Both the position numbers and the translations under genes were made by a program. Below, one piece after another: positions 48,451 through 56,776 of a stretch of DNA of 64,000 nucleotides. Under the pieces are notes generated by a model. It made no database searches and was not told where the DNA came from. It saw only the letters and a list, made by a program, of their open reading frames with translations. This DNA is from Cryomorphaceae bacterium (GTDB taxonomy: Bacteria > Bacteroidota > Bacteroidia > Flavobacteriales_D > Sanyastnellaceae): the NCBI GenBank assembly GCA_016124575.1, contig WGNM01000018.1:62001-126000 (forward strand). The letters are read 5' to 3'. Each line of letters begins with the position of its first letter. Position 1 is the stretch's first letter.

Positions 48451-51400
48451 TTAACGTATCACCTGAAGCTTCATGTTCATCATGCCCTGATCAGTCATTA
48501 GATTGATAAGGTAGATTCCCTCAGCAAGTTCAGCTGAAACGATAATGTTACCAGACTGTACAAGTGGACGTTCGGTATGCACCAATTGTCCGCTAACAGA
48601 ATAAATATCCAATCGATCAGGCGTTGTGTTTTCTCCCAATTGAATGCTAAACGATTGTCCGCTTAGTGCTGGATTCGGGAACAACAATCCATTGGTTGTT
48701 CCAAACTCTGCTACGCCAACACTTGTGATATCGATATCGAAGTAGTCTACATAAGCTGCTGTAATCAATAGGTTGCCAGCAAGGTCAAGACCCGCAGCAA
48801 CGCTGACGTCGATGTCCATCAAGGTAACTTCAGGACTAGCGACATTATACACTGCAGAATACGTAGTAGAATTGATCCAGCCTGATTCTGTAGTGTTGGC
48901 AGAAATGATTGCAAGAGGATTCTCAGATGGGAACAGCAAGATAGGGTTGCTGCTCGTGTTCATGGTTTCGTCAAAAATCATGATCAATTCGAACATGGCT
49001 GCCCCTGTGTCATCAATGCCAATTTCGTAATCATTTGCTGCAAGTATGATCAACTGTGGATTTCGGGTGTCGATAGCGAAGACATCGCTTTCTGAAATCA
49101 TCATTTGCGGATTTCCATTGGCATCGTTGAGGTTAGAAACGCTGAAACCAAGTCCATCTATCTCTTCGTTAATATCTGTAACGTCATACACTGCTTCGTA
49201 AGTTGTTGCACTTAACCATCCGCTTTCAGCGATGTTGACACTCAAACTTCCAGAAACATCACCACCAGTGAAATTGAGTGAAGGGGTCTGGGTTTGATCC
49301 ATGCCTTCACTGAACACAAGGGTGAATGTGATTGTTCCGCTGCCAGCATTTACATCTGCTATTTGGTAGTCGTTCATGGCGACGTTAGACAATGATGGGT
49401 TGTTGGTGTCAAGCATAAAGGCATTCGCAACCAAAGCGATGTTCTGGTTGTTGCCTGCAGGATCTTGAGCAGAGATAGACTCGATTTCAACAGATACCGC
49501 TGCCAGGTTTACATCTGCTACGTTATATACAGCAGTGTAGCTTGAGGCGCTTAGCCATCCGCTCATGGCATTGTTGAATGAAAGTGTAGCAGCACTGTTG
49601 CCATTGTCGTTAAAGACAATAATTGGAGCAATGGCTGTGTTCATGTCCTCATCAAATTCAAGATTCACTGAGAATGTTCCGGTTCCTTGCGAAAGCTCGT
49701 TCACAACGCCTGCCGACGTCAAAACGTTTATAGCTGTTGGATTTTTGGTATCGATGGCGATGTTAGTAGCCAATTGAAACGCTTCTTGGTCATTGCCCAA
49801 TGCGTCTTTCGCGCCGTCAACGTTCAATGAGATGATGTCGATTTCTTCGTTCGCATCACTCGCATCGTACACTGCTACGAATTCGTTTTGAGAAATCCAG
49901 CCACTGTTGCCAGCGTTGTAAACAAGTGAGTTTGCAAGTGGGTCTCCGTTAGAGAATGTCAAAGCCGGGTCAACAGACGTCAGCATGTCTTCAGAAAACA
50001 CAACACTGATTGAAACTTCACCATCTGCAATGGCTGCATCATTGATCATAAAGTTGTCCGGAGCAGCAATACTAACAATCGGGTTTTCGGTGTCGATTTC
50101 AATTACGTTGGCAGCAACGTATGGGTCTTGGTTGTTGCCCAGTGTGTCTTTACCACCTTGAACTTGCAAAAAGATCTGGTTCAAATGCACGCCGATATCG
50201 GATGTTGAATAGGTCAATTGGTAAACAGTCCCACTTAGCCATTGAGCTGAAATCAGCGACAAACCGCCATTCTCTGGGTTGTCGAATGGATAGTTTATTT
50301 GCGGAATAAATGTAACGTCCATGGCACGGTCGTAGGTTATGTCGATCACTACGTTGTTGCCTACTTCGGCGTCGTTAACAATTGTGATTGTTGGCACCAC
50401 TGAACTAATTTTCGGGGCATCCACAAACATGAACTGTTCTGCAAAAGCAAATACTTCAGGGCCTAGTTCTGCTCCAATCAATCGGCCTGGGATGTCGTCA
50501 CATGGGGGGTGGATACCTCCCCAGATGCGCGACAAGCTGCACTGGTCAGAAGCATCGCGGTAGGTCGCCCATTCAAGGAAAATGTCTTGTGACGGTCCTT
50601 CTTCAAAAACCAAAAATTCATTCTGTGGCGCTTCAAATGAACTCATTCCACCTGGGAAGTAAGGGTCTCCAGTAACAAGTGTCAAAATTTCCGCGGCAGT
50701 TCGAGAAAAAGTGCTGTGTCCGCTTACATACCCTGCAAATGGAGGGGTTACAAAAGACGGACGTTGATAAGGCCACCAATTTTTGGCAAGAATCCATCCC
50801 ACACCAGCTTGATCTACAGCAGGGTCTTCAATGTAGTCAGGGCCTTTCCAAGTGTAAAGCTTAATTTCATCAACAAATTCGTTGTTTGGTCCAGCCAATG
50901 GGTCACCAACTTCTACCAATTCAACATATCCAGGAATTAGCGGGAATCCATCTGGATGATAATGCGGCAGGTTTATGTCTGTACACTGACCTTTCTCTGC
51001 CATGAATCGTATTGCCGATACCGGACGACCAAAGTCGTAATACCCTTTGACGCTCCAAGCTGAAATGGCAGCATCGTGCATTCCGCCTCCTAGGGCAAGG
51101 TAGCATTTCACGTCCCATTCTAAATCTTCGAGTACAGGTCCCTGTCCACCCCAACGTTTTTCCAACATCGGGTGATCGTTTACTGTGTTAACAATTGTAA
51201 ACCAGTGTCCTGGAGGTGTTTCAGAAGACGGACCATCGGCCCAAAATTCAGCAAGTACGCGGGCGTAGTCAGATCTTGGCACCATGACAGGTTCATAAGG
51301 TTGTCCGGTAGCAGGATTTACTGCGTATCCTTGACTGGCATCGCCCCCTTCATATAGGTTATAAAAGTTCGGATAGTCGTCGAACGAGGTTGGAAGCGGT

Positions 51401-52347
51401 GGATTGTTTCCTAACGAGGCAGGCGATATATCGATCATTGTTCCATCGAACTCATGATGTGACTGCCAAATGGCTACCAGCACTTGTCCCCATTTCCAAT
51501 TCGATTCCAATCCTTCACCCAAACCAGGCTCCAACAAGGGTGGCATTCCTGGATCGTGAAAAACGTTCCAATCAAATCCATCTCTTTGAAGTACAGTTAA
51601 GTCATCAGTTGTTAATGAAAAGGGCACTACTTCTCCCCATTCTGGTGAAAGAAAGGCAGGGGTGTTTGCTGTTTGGTTTCCACTTTGGTCAATAAAAACA
51701 GCCAAACTTAAGGGTTGCCATCGGTTCGGGTCAATTGCCGTAGGGTTTCCAGGGTTGTCCATCACCAATGGTGGATTCAATGGGTAATAGAACTGGTTGG
51801 CGTATACGTTTTGTTCATTCGAACCGTCTTGCAATCCAAACTGTATGATTTGATCAGCTAGGTAGTTGCCCAAGTGGGCAGGGTCGCCATCGATATAGTT
51901 GGTCGAAGTATTGGAAATAGGGTGCCCCAAATCAGACATCAACTGGTTCATGAATTCGAACGTTTCTCCTGCTTGTGGTGAATTGGCAAATCGATATTCC
52001 ATGATTCGATACATGGCATAGCTGATTGCTTTTTCTTGTGCCGCTTGAACATCGGCAGGCACAGGTACTCCAGCAAAATCACAGGTATAACCTCCGAGTG
52101 TTTTTCCTAAGAAGAAGGGTTGTGCGATGGGGTCGTAAGCAGCCCAGGCATCGTACATCAATACAGAAGAGTGGAATAAGTTTCGAGCATGCACAGTAGG
52201 TCGTGCGAAGTCATTCCGGATACCTTCAAGAAAGACTTCATTCCATTGTCGGGCAACTGAATGTTCTTGCGAATAGCTATAAAATGGAATAGAAATCAAC
52301 AAAAATAGAAATGCACGAAAAGAAGAGGAGAGTAGAGATTTTCGCAT
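48451..52347 (-). CDS. Vanadium-dependent haloperoxidase-like T9SS protein 2
   Basis: A 1298-residue paralog of the neighbouring protein. It has a signal peptide (FYSYSQ) and the haloperoxidase-like domain to about 630 with the full set Lys434, Arg441, Ser542-Gly543-His544, Arg607 and His613. Five Ig-like repeats of about 112-116 residues follow (boundaries near 634, 749, 865, 977, 1093 and 1207, each marked by IDTxNP or a variant and a GWxxxxxYxAVYD segment), then a T9SS sorting domain (FPNPALSG, YSVSGQLV, EGIYLINL). The two proteins share the same start EHSVARxWN after the signal. The extra repeats mean a longer stalk than in protein 1. The substrate is unknown. Confidence 0.86.
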   Translation of the reverse strand: MRKSLLSSSFRAFLFLLISIPFYSYSQEHSVARQWNEVFLEGIRNDFARPTVHARNLFHSSVLMYDAWAAYDPIAQPFFLGKTLGGYTCDFAGVPVPADVQAAQEKAISYAMYRIMEYRFANSPQAGETFEFMNQLMSDLGHPISNTSTNYIDGDPAHLGNYLADQIIQFGLQDGSNEQNVYANQFYYPLNPPLVMDNPGNPTAIDPNRWQPLSLAVFIDQSGNQTANTPAFLSPEWGEVVPFSLTTDDLTVLQRDGFDWNVFHDPGMPPLLEPGLGEGLESNWKWGQVLVAIWQSHHEFDGTMIDISPASLGNNPPLPTSFDDYPNFYNLYEGGDASQGYAVNPATGQPYEPVMVPRSDYARVLAEFWADGPSSETPPGHWFTIVNTVNDHPMLEKRWGGQGPVLEDLEWDVKCYLALGGGMHDAAISAWSVKGYYDFGRPVSAIRFMAEKGQCTDINLPHYHPDGFPLIPGYVELVEVGDPLAGPNNEFVDEIKLYTWKGPDYIEDPAVDQAGVGWILAKNWWPYQRPSFVTPPFAGYVSGHSTFSRTAAEILTLVTGDPYFPGGMSSFEAPQNEFLVFEEGPSQDIFLEWATYRDASDQCSLSRIWGGIHPPCDDIPGRLIGAELGPEVFAFAEQFMFVDAPKISSVVPTITIVNDAEVGNNVVIDITYDRAMDVTFIPQINYPFDNPENGGLSLISAQWLSGTVYQLTYSTSDIGVHLNQIFLQVQGGKDTLGNNQDPYVAANVIEIDTENPIVSIAAPDNFMINDAAIADGEVSISVVFSEDMLTSVDPALTFSNGDPLANSLVYNAGNSGWISQNEFVAVYDASDANEEIDIISLNVDGAKDALGNDQEAFQLATNIAIDTKNPTAINVLTSAGVVNELSQGTGTFSVNLEFDEDMNTAIAPIIVFNDNGNSAATLSFNNAMSGWLSASSYTAVYNVADVNLAAVSVEIESISAQDPAGNNQNIALVANAFMLDTNNPSLSNVAMNDYQIADVNAGSGTITFTLVFSEGMDQTQTPSLNFTGGDVSGSLSVNIAESGWLSATTYEAVYDVTDINEEIDGLGFSVSNLNDANGNPQMMISESDVFAIDTRNPQLIILAANDYEIGIDDTGAAMFELIMIFDETMNTSSNPILLFPSENPLAIISANTTESGWINSTTYSAVYNVASPEVTLMDIDVSVAAGLDLAGNLLITAAYVDYFDIDITSVGVAEFGTTNGLLFPNPALSGQSFSIQLGENTTPDRLDIYSVSGQLVHTERPLVQSGNIIVSAELAEGIYLINLMTDQGMMNMKLQVIR

Positions 52348-52441
52348 ATTGGTCAGAGGTTAAGGGTAAAAAAATCGTAAGATGGTTAATCTTTAGACGT
52401 GTTGAATTGCTGATAGTTGCCTCTGAAAATGCTGATTTATA

Positions 52442-52753
52442 TTATTTTCTTAACCTTTCAATTTCGCTTTTAACCCATTTATCGGTTATGAAAGTGCCAA
52501 ATGGAAGTAGCGAAGCCACCAACATCCCTGCCGTGCGCAGGAAACTCCATTTCAATGAAATCCAGAGGGTTACTAAATAGAGTGAGAATGCAACGAATAG
52601 TGCGCCGTGTACCCAGCCGCCATATTTCACGAGCACAGGGAAATTAGCGAGGTATTTCAGTGGCATTGCGACAAAAAGCAGAAACAGATATGAAGCGCCT
52701 TCCCACAACGCAATTTTGCGAAAGCGGATAAGCAAGGGGAGGGTAGTTTGCAT
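52442..52753 (-). CDS. DUF3817 small membrane protein
   Basis: A 103-residue protein with three hydrophobic helices. The pattern FRKIALWEGASYLFLLFVAMPLKY followed by VHGALFV is the DUF3817 signature (integral membrane, function unknown). A strong terminator of the upstream OmpA gene ends about 25 bases before it. The ATG at 52753 is preferred; 52759 is also possible. Confidence 0.82.
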   Translation of the reverse strand: MQTTLPLLIRFRKIALWEGASYLFLLFVAMPLKYLANFPVLVKYGGWVHGALFVAFSLYLVTLWISLKWSFLRTAGMLVASLLPFGTFITDKWVKSEIERLRK

Positions 52754-52780
52754 GCGCAAAGATGCACAAGGATGGTGAGG

Positions 52781-52813
52781 AAAAAAAAACTGCCGGAAAA
52801 TAATCTCCGGCAG
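52781..52813 (-). terminator. Terminator of the N-terminal-OmpA gene
   Basis: On the minus strand CTGCCGGA (52813-52806) / TCCGGCAG (52797-52790) with an 8-base loop, then nine T (52789-52781). Confidence 0.92.
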
Positions 52814-52820
52814 CTTACGA

Positions 52821-54524
52821 TTAACTATTCACATGAAGTGCTTCTCTAAATTCATTCAGAGAAACAGGTACGGGTTTGAGCTTTAACCTAGGCTGTCCGG
52901 TAAACTTGGCTTGGTCAAGCATGATTTGTCCGTTTTTTACCGAATACGCTATGGCAACAGCGTTCTGTTTTTTGGGAATCAAGGGCGACGTATAACCCCT
53001 TTCTTGTTGACTGCACGGAAGTAGTGAGTTGATTTTATCGAATACCAGCACTACTTGGTTATCAATGGGAGCGTCAATGTGCAATTGTATTTTTGCAAGT
53101 GCTGGCTCTGCATAAAAGCGGTCGCAGTTGATCCAACCTAAACTTGAAGAATTAAAGGTATACGAATTTATCAGGTCTATATCCCATATGCCAGTTTCCA
53201 TCGCCATCGCTAGTTTTGCATTTCTGATTGCTGCGCATGAATCGCGCCAGGCGGATAATTTGGTTTCGTAGTCGGTATACAACAGGTTGATCTCTATTTC
53301 GCGTTTTTTTACGTAAGGCAAATAGATCTGTTCCATGAAATACAAGCTGTCTGTTGTAGTTTCTGTTCTCCATGCCATCAAGGCCTCTTGATATGCTTTG
53401 TGTTTTTCTGGTTGAGCAAGGCTATCAGCTATGAACTTTTCAAGTTTGGAGTGATAGCGCGCCATGCTGCGTTCATACCTCTGGTAAGCGCGCTCTTTAT
53501 TTGCTTGGTTCTGCGCAATGATTTTTTTTCGACCAAAAATTTCATACCATTCAAAATCGACTTCATATTTCGAATCATCTACTTCTTTAGGCATTTTAGG
53601 CCGCATGCGAATTCCCGGACGTGTAGGTTTTGGCGCAGCAGTAAATGATGGGACAAAACTTCGGAAGTTTGGGAAAATTGGACGTTCGGGATAGTTCGTC
53701 GACACTTCGACGGTGGAGGTTTTTGTGTCGGTCCAATCTGCACCGGTTTCAGAAACGAAGAGGGTCATTCCCTGTTTTTTGAAATCCGTAGGAAGTGAAA
53801 TGGTAATGGTGTTGTTCGGATCGAGGGTCAGTGCCTCGCCTGTGTTTGAAAATGCTTCGATTTTTAACATCCCGCCGCTTTCCAACATCTTGCCTTCCGA
53901 CATGGTTGTAAGTCCTTCAGCTAAAAAATCTTGATATGAAAGGGCCTCGGTTATGTTTATAATGGCGTTTTCAACAGGCTGCCCGTTGGCATCAAGGAAG
54001 CAGTTTGCGGGTATTCCAACAATGGTTCCACGATTGCTTTTAACAACGTTTTCTTGCGTGAGATCAATCTCTTTTTTCAGGTCGTTGTTTGAACCGAGTA
54101 TTTCCAATAGTTCGGCTTCTGATTCGATGTCGTGCTTTTGAATGACGACATCCACGCGCCGATTGTCGGTTAGGTTTTGTCGGTCGCCGTTCATGGGCTT
54201 TTGCTCTCCAAATGCCTCTGTTACTATGCCAATATCGCAGAATCCTTCTCCCGTCAATATGCTGGTAACGGTGGAGGCTCTTCGCTCAGAAAGGTCAAGG
54301 TTGTAGGATGTTGAACCTCTCTTGTCGGCGTGTCCGCGGACAACAATTGTCAGGTCATCATCGACGGTGAAGGTGGAGAGAAACTCTTTGAGCTTTTTTT
54401 GATTCGCGGCATCAAGCTGGTCGATGTCGGTGTCGAATCTCAATGAGATTTCAGAGGTTGTTGTTTTTGCATTGGCAGTGCAGAGGTAGAATAAACAGAC
54501 AGTCAATACATATATACTTCGCAT
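52821..54524 (-). CDS. Exported protein with N-terminal OmpA domain and long unknown C-terminal region
   Basis: A 567-residue protein: signal peptide (CTANAK), then an OmpA-like peptidoglycan-binding domain directly after it (about 22-132; GHADKRGSTSYN, LSERRASTV and NRRVDVVI keep the Asp and Arg that contact diaminopimelate). A beta-rich region (about 165-290) and a long helical segment rich in Arg, Tyr and Glu (about 320-450) follow, then a C-terminal beta region. OmpA domains usually sit at the C-terminus, so the order is unusual. I cannot name the rest. It may tether a periplasmic module to the cell wall. Confidence 0.75.
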   Translation of the reverse strand: MRSIYVLTVCLFYLCTANAKTTTSEISLRFDTDIDQLDAANQKKLKEFLSTFTVDDDLTIVVRGHADKRGSTSYNLDLSERRASTVTSILTGEGFCDIGIVTEAFGEQKPMNGDRQNLTDNRRVDVVIQKHDIESEAELLEILGSNNDLKKEIDLTQENVVKSNRGTIVGIPANCFLDANGQPVENAIINITEALSYQDFLAEGLTTMSEGKMLESGGMLKIEAFSNTGEALTLDPNNTITISLPTDFKKQGMTLFVSETGADWTDTKTSTVEVSTNYPERPIFPNFRSFVPSFTAAPKPTRPGIRMRPKMPKEVDDSKYEVDFEWYEIFGRKKIIAQNQANKERAYQRYERSMARYHSKLEKFIADSLAQPEKHKAYQEALMAWRTETTTDSLYFMEQIYLPYVKKREIEINLLYTDYETKLSAWRDSCAAIRNAKLAMAMETGIWDIDLINSYTFNSSSLGWINCDRFYAEPALAKIQLHIDAPIDNQVVLVFDKINSLLPCSQQERGYTSPLIPKKQNAVAIAYSVKNGQIMLDQAKFTGQPRLKLKPVPVSLNEFREALHVNS

Positions 54525-54585
54525 GTGACTGTGATTTTGGTACTAACCTAAAACAGCAACCACGAGCGAAATATTGTGCAATCCT

Positions 54586-55710
54586 TTAGCCCATTATATC
54601 ATCCAATGCTGGAGTACCAAATTTCCGAAGGGTGACTATGTGCGATTTGAAAGCTTCTCCGAATGAAGTAAATTCATGATACGGATGGTTAAATTCTGCC
54701 GCTGTCTCCTTTACTATCGGGGCAAGATCTGCGTAGTGAACGTGACAAATATTCGGGAACAAGTGGTGCTCAACTTGAAAGTTCAAACCGCCTACATACC
54801 AACTTAAAAATTTATTGTGACGAGCAAAATCAGCGGTGGTATGCAACTGGTGTACTGCCCAAGAATTCTCCATGTTGCCTTTTTCATCGGGCAGTGGGAA
54901 ATCGGTAGACTCAACAACGTGGGCAAGTTGGAATACTACAGATAAAACCATTCCAGCGATGAAATGCATCACCAGAAATCCGGTGAAAACCTGCCAGAAA
55001 GTATAGCCGGCCATCATTGGCAGTCCAACAGCTACCAGCATGTATACAATCTTTAAAAAAGTGATTTTGAAAAGGAAGGTTAGACTTTCCTTTTTTGACA
55101 TTTTATTCAATCCTTCTTTTCGGTATCGAATATATTGAACGTGGTCTTTGGCAACTGCCCAGTAGATGGTTAGAATTCCATAAAAAAAGAATGCCAAATA
55201 CCATTGGTGCTTGTGCACTGGCTTAACCTCTCCATGAGGGGCAAACTTCAATACCAACTTGTTGTCGATGTCGTTGTCTTTGCCACTCACATTCGTATAG
55301 GTATGGTGCAATACGTTGTGCTGTAAATTCCAATTGTACACGCTGCCACCCAATAAATTGAGTATCCGCCCAATGAATACATTGCCTTTTTGACTCCTTA
55401 AGTATGCTCCATGATTTGCATCGTGCATCACACTCATCCCAATTCCTGCCATGGCAAATCCCATGATGACCCACATTGCGGTCATCACCCAAAAACCAGG
55501 GGCAAATGCTACTATCGCAACAAACGGTAGTATGTATGCGCTTACCAAAATCGCTGTCTTCACAAACATGCGCGTATCGGCGTTTTGGCTTTTATTCGAC
55601 TCTTTAAAGTAATTGTCAACTCGCTTGCGCAAAGCTGAAACGAAATCTTGTTGCTCTCTGTTCGAAAAACGAACCACGGTTTGAGCTGTGGGTATAGTGT
55701 TGTTCATCAT
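54586..55710 (-). CDS. Fatty acid desaturase 2 (membrane, front-end-like)
   Basis: A 374-residue paralog of desaturase 1 with complete histidine boxes HDANH (96-100), HNVLHH (131-136) and QVEHH (312-316). It shares length, topology and the AGIGMSVMHD region with its paralog. The pair may act on different positions or chain lengths; the sequence does not show which. It is the first gene of the minus-strand block that contains the haloperoxidase-like genes, but a 61-base gap and terminators separate it from most of them. The 281-base upstream gap shows no clear promoter or other feature. Confidence 0.88.
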   Translation of the reverse strand: MMNNTIPTAQTVVRFSNREQQDFVSALRKRVDNYFKESNKSQNADTRMFVKTAILVSAYILPFVAIVAFAPGFWVMTAMWVIMGFAMAGIGMSVMHDANHGAYLRSQKGNVFIGRILNLLGGSVYNWNLQHNVLHHTYTNVSGKDNDIDNKLVLKFAPHGEVKPVHKHQWYLAFFFYGILTIYWAVAKDHVQYIRYRKEGLNKMSKKESLTFLFKITFLKIVYMLVAVGLPMMAGYTFWQVFTGFLVMHFIAGMVLSVVFQLAHVVESTDFPLPDEKGNMENSWAVHQLHTTADFARHNKFLSWYVGGLNFQVEHHLFPNICHVHYADLAPIVKETAAEFNHPYHEFTSFGEAFKSHIVTLRKFGTPALDDIMG

Positions 55711-55991
55711 ACAGGCCGCAAGTTAATGAATATAGCTATCTGGTCAATCGGTTTTTCGATCAGTTGCAATGTTAATATTCAACAATGTTCGGTGAATTGT
55801 CTAAAGGAGCTCGCCCTGATGTTTAAATAAATAAACTCCAAAAAGCTGTATTCGAGTTGGATGTAGAAAAATTATGGATAATATATCCGTGATATTTAAA
55901 TAACTGATTTTAAGCAGTTTTGTTTTCTAGGAACCTTTTTACCTTGTCGGCCAAAAGTTGGTGTTCCCTAACCAAAACTTATACTAAGTCT

Positions 55992-56352
55992 ATGATTTTT
56001 CGGACCTTTTTACTGCTGTCTATCATGTTCACTGTTGCATCAGCATCTGGGCAATGTCAATGGTACACGGTGACTCTCGAAGACACCGATTTGGCGTTCG
56101 AGGTTTCGTGGGAACTGATTGATGCGAATGGGGTGACCTGGCTTTCAGGGGGCGCTCCTTGTAACTGCACTTTGTGAATCATTGAACAGCGCTCTTGTAT
56201 GTGTTTGATGATGGAGTGGTATGCAGGAAAGGAGCGAATTTTTTTCCGATGTTCAACAACCGATAGGTTTAGCTAACTTGACAAAAGGTATGTATTTGTT
56301 CAGACTAACGAGCAGCCACAGGCAGTCACTACGCTTATTGATTCAGCATTGA
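55992..56352 (+). pseudogene. Decayed secreted protein with T9SS sorting-domain remnant
   Basis: The first part (55992-56177, 61 residues) has a signal peptide (SASGQC) and SWELIDANG, resembling secreted proteins with SWEL-type repeats, then stops. A middle piece in another frame (about 56192-56265) reads LLYVFDDGVVC, like the usual next repeat segment. A third piece in the third frame (56221-56352) ends in NLTKGMYLFRLTSS and LRLLIQH, the end of a type A T9SS sorting domain. Three frames in order over 360 bases show internal deletion and at least two frameshifts. This is a remnant of a former T9SS cargo gene. Confidence 0.72.
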
Positions 56353-56382
56353 CGTGAACAAGTGTCGGTGTAAGGCGCTTTT

Positions 56383-56775
56383 TTACGTTTCCGCATCTAT
56401 GATCTCTTTTAACATAGTGGTTGTAACTGTTTTTCCTCTAAAGCCTGTAATGATAGGATAAGATTCAGCCTTCGTTTTATCCCTGTCATCAAGCGACGAG
56501 GTAAGCATGAAAATCCTTGTTTTTTCAAATTGACTTTGGGGATGTTTCATGAGTTCATCAAGAACTTCGAAGCCATTCATTTCGGGCATGCGAATGTCGA
56601 GAAAGATATAGTTAGGAAGGGCTTCATTTTTTTCTAAAATGAGCTTTAGATAATCCAGACCCCGAACACTTGAATTATACACAGTGATTTCTCCGGAAGG
56701 GTCCACCTTTCGAATCACTTCCTGATGCAATATGTTCAAGATTACATCGTCGTCGATTAATAAATAAGTGCTCAT
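56383..56775 (-). CDS. Single-domain response regulator (CheY-like)
   Basis: A 130-residue receiver domain without output domain. It has the acidic pocket Asp8-Asp9-Asp10, phosphoacceptor Asp60 in FLDIRMP, Thr92/Ser93 and Lys115 in FRGKT. It follows the histidine kinase gene after one base, so it is its likely partner. Output may pass through protein-protein contact or a phosphorelay. Confidence 0.9.
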   Translation of the reverse strand: MSTYLLIDDDVILNILHQEVIRKVDPSGEITVYNSSVRGLDYLKLILEKNEALPNYIFLDIRMPEMNGFEVLDELMKHPQSQFEKTRIFMLTSSLDDRDKTKAESYPIITGFRGKTVTTTMLKEIIDAET

Positions 56776-56776
56776 T

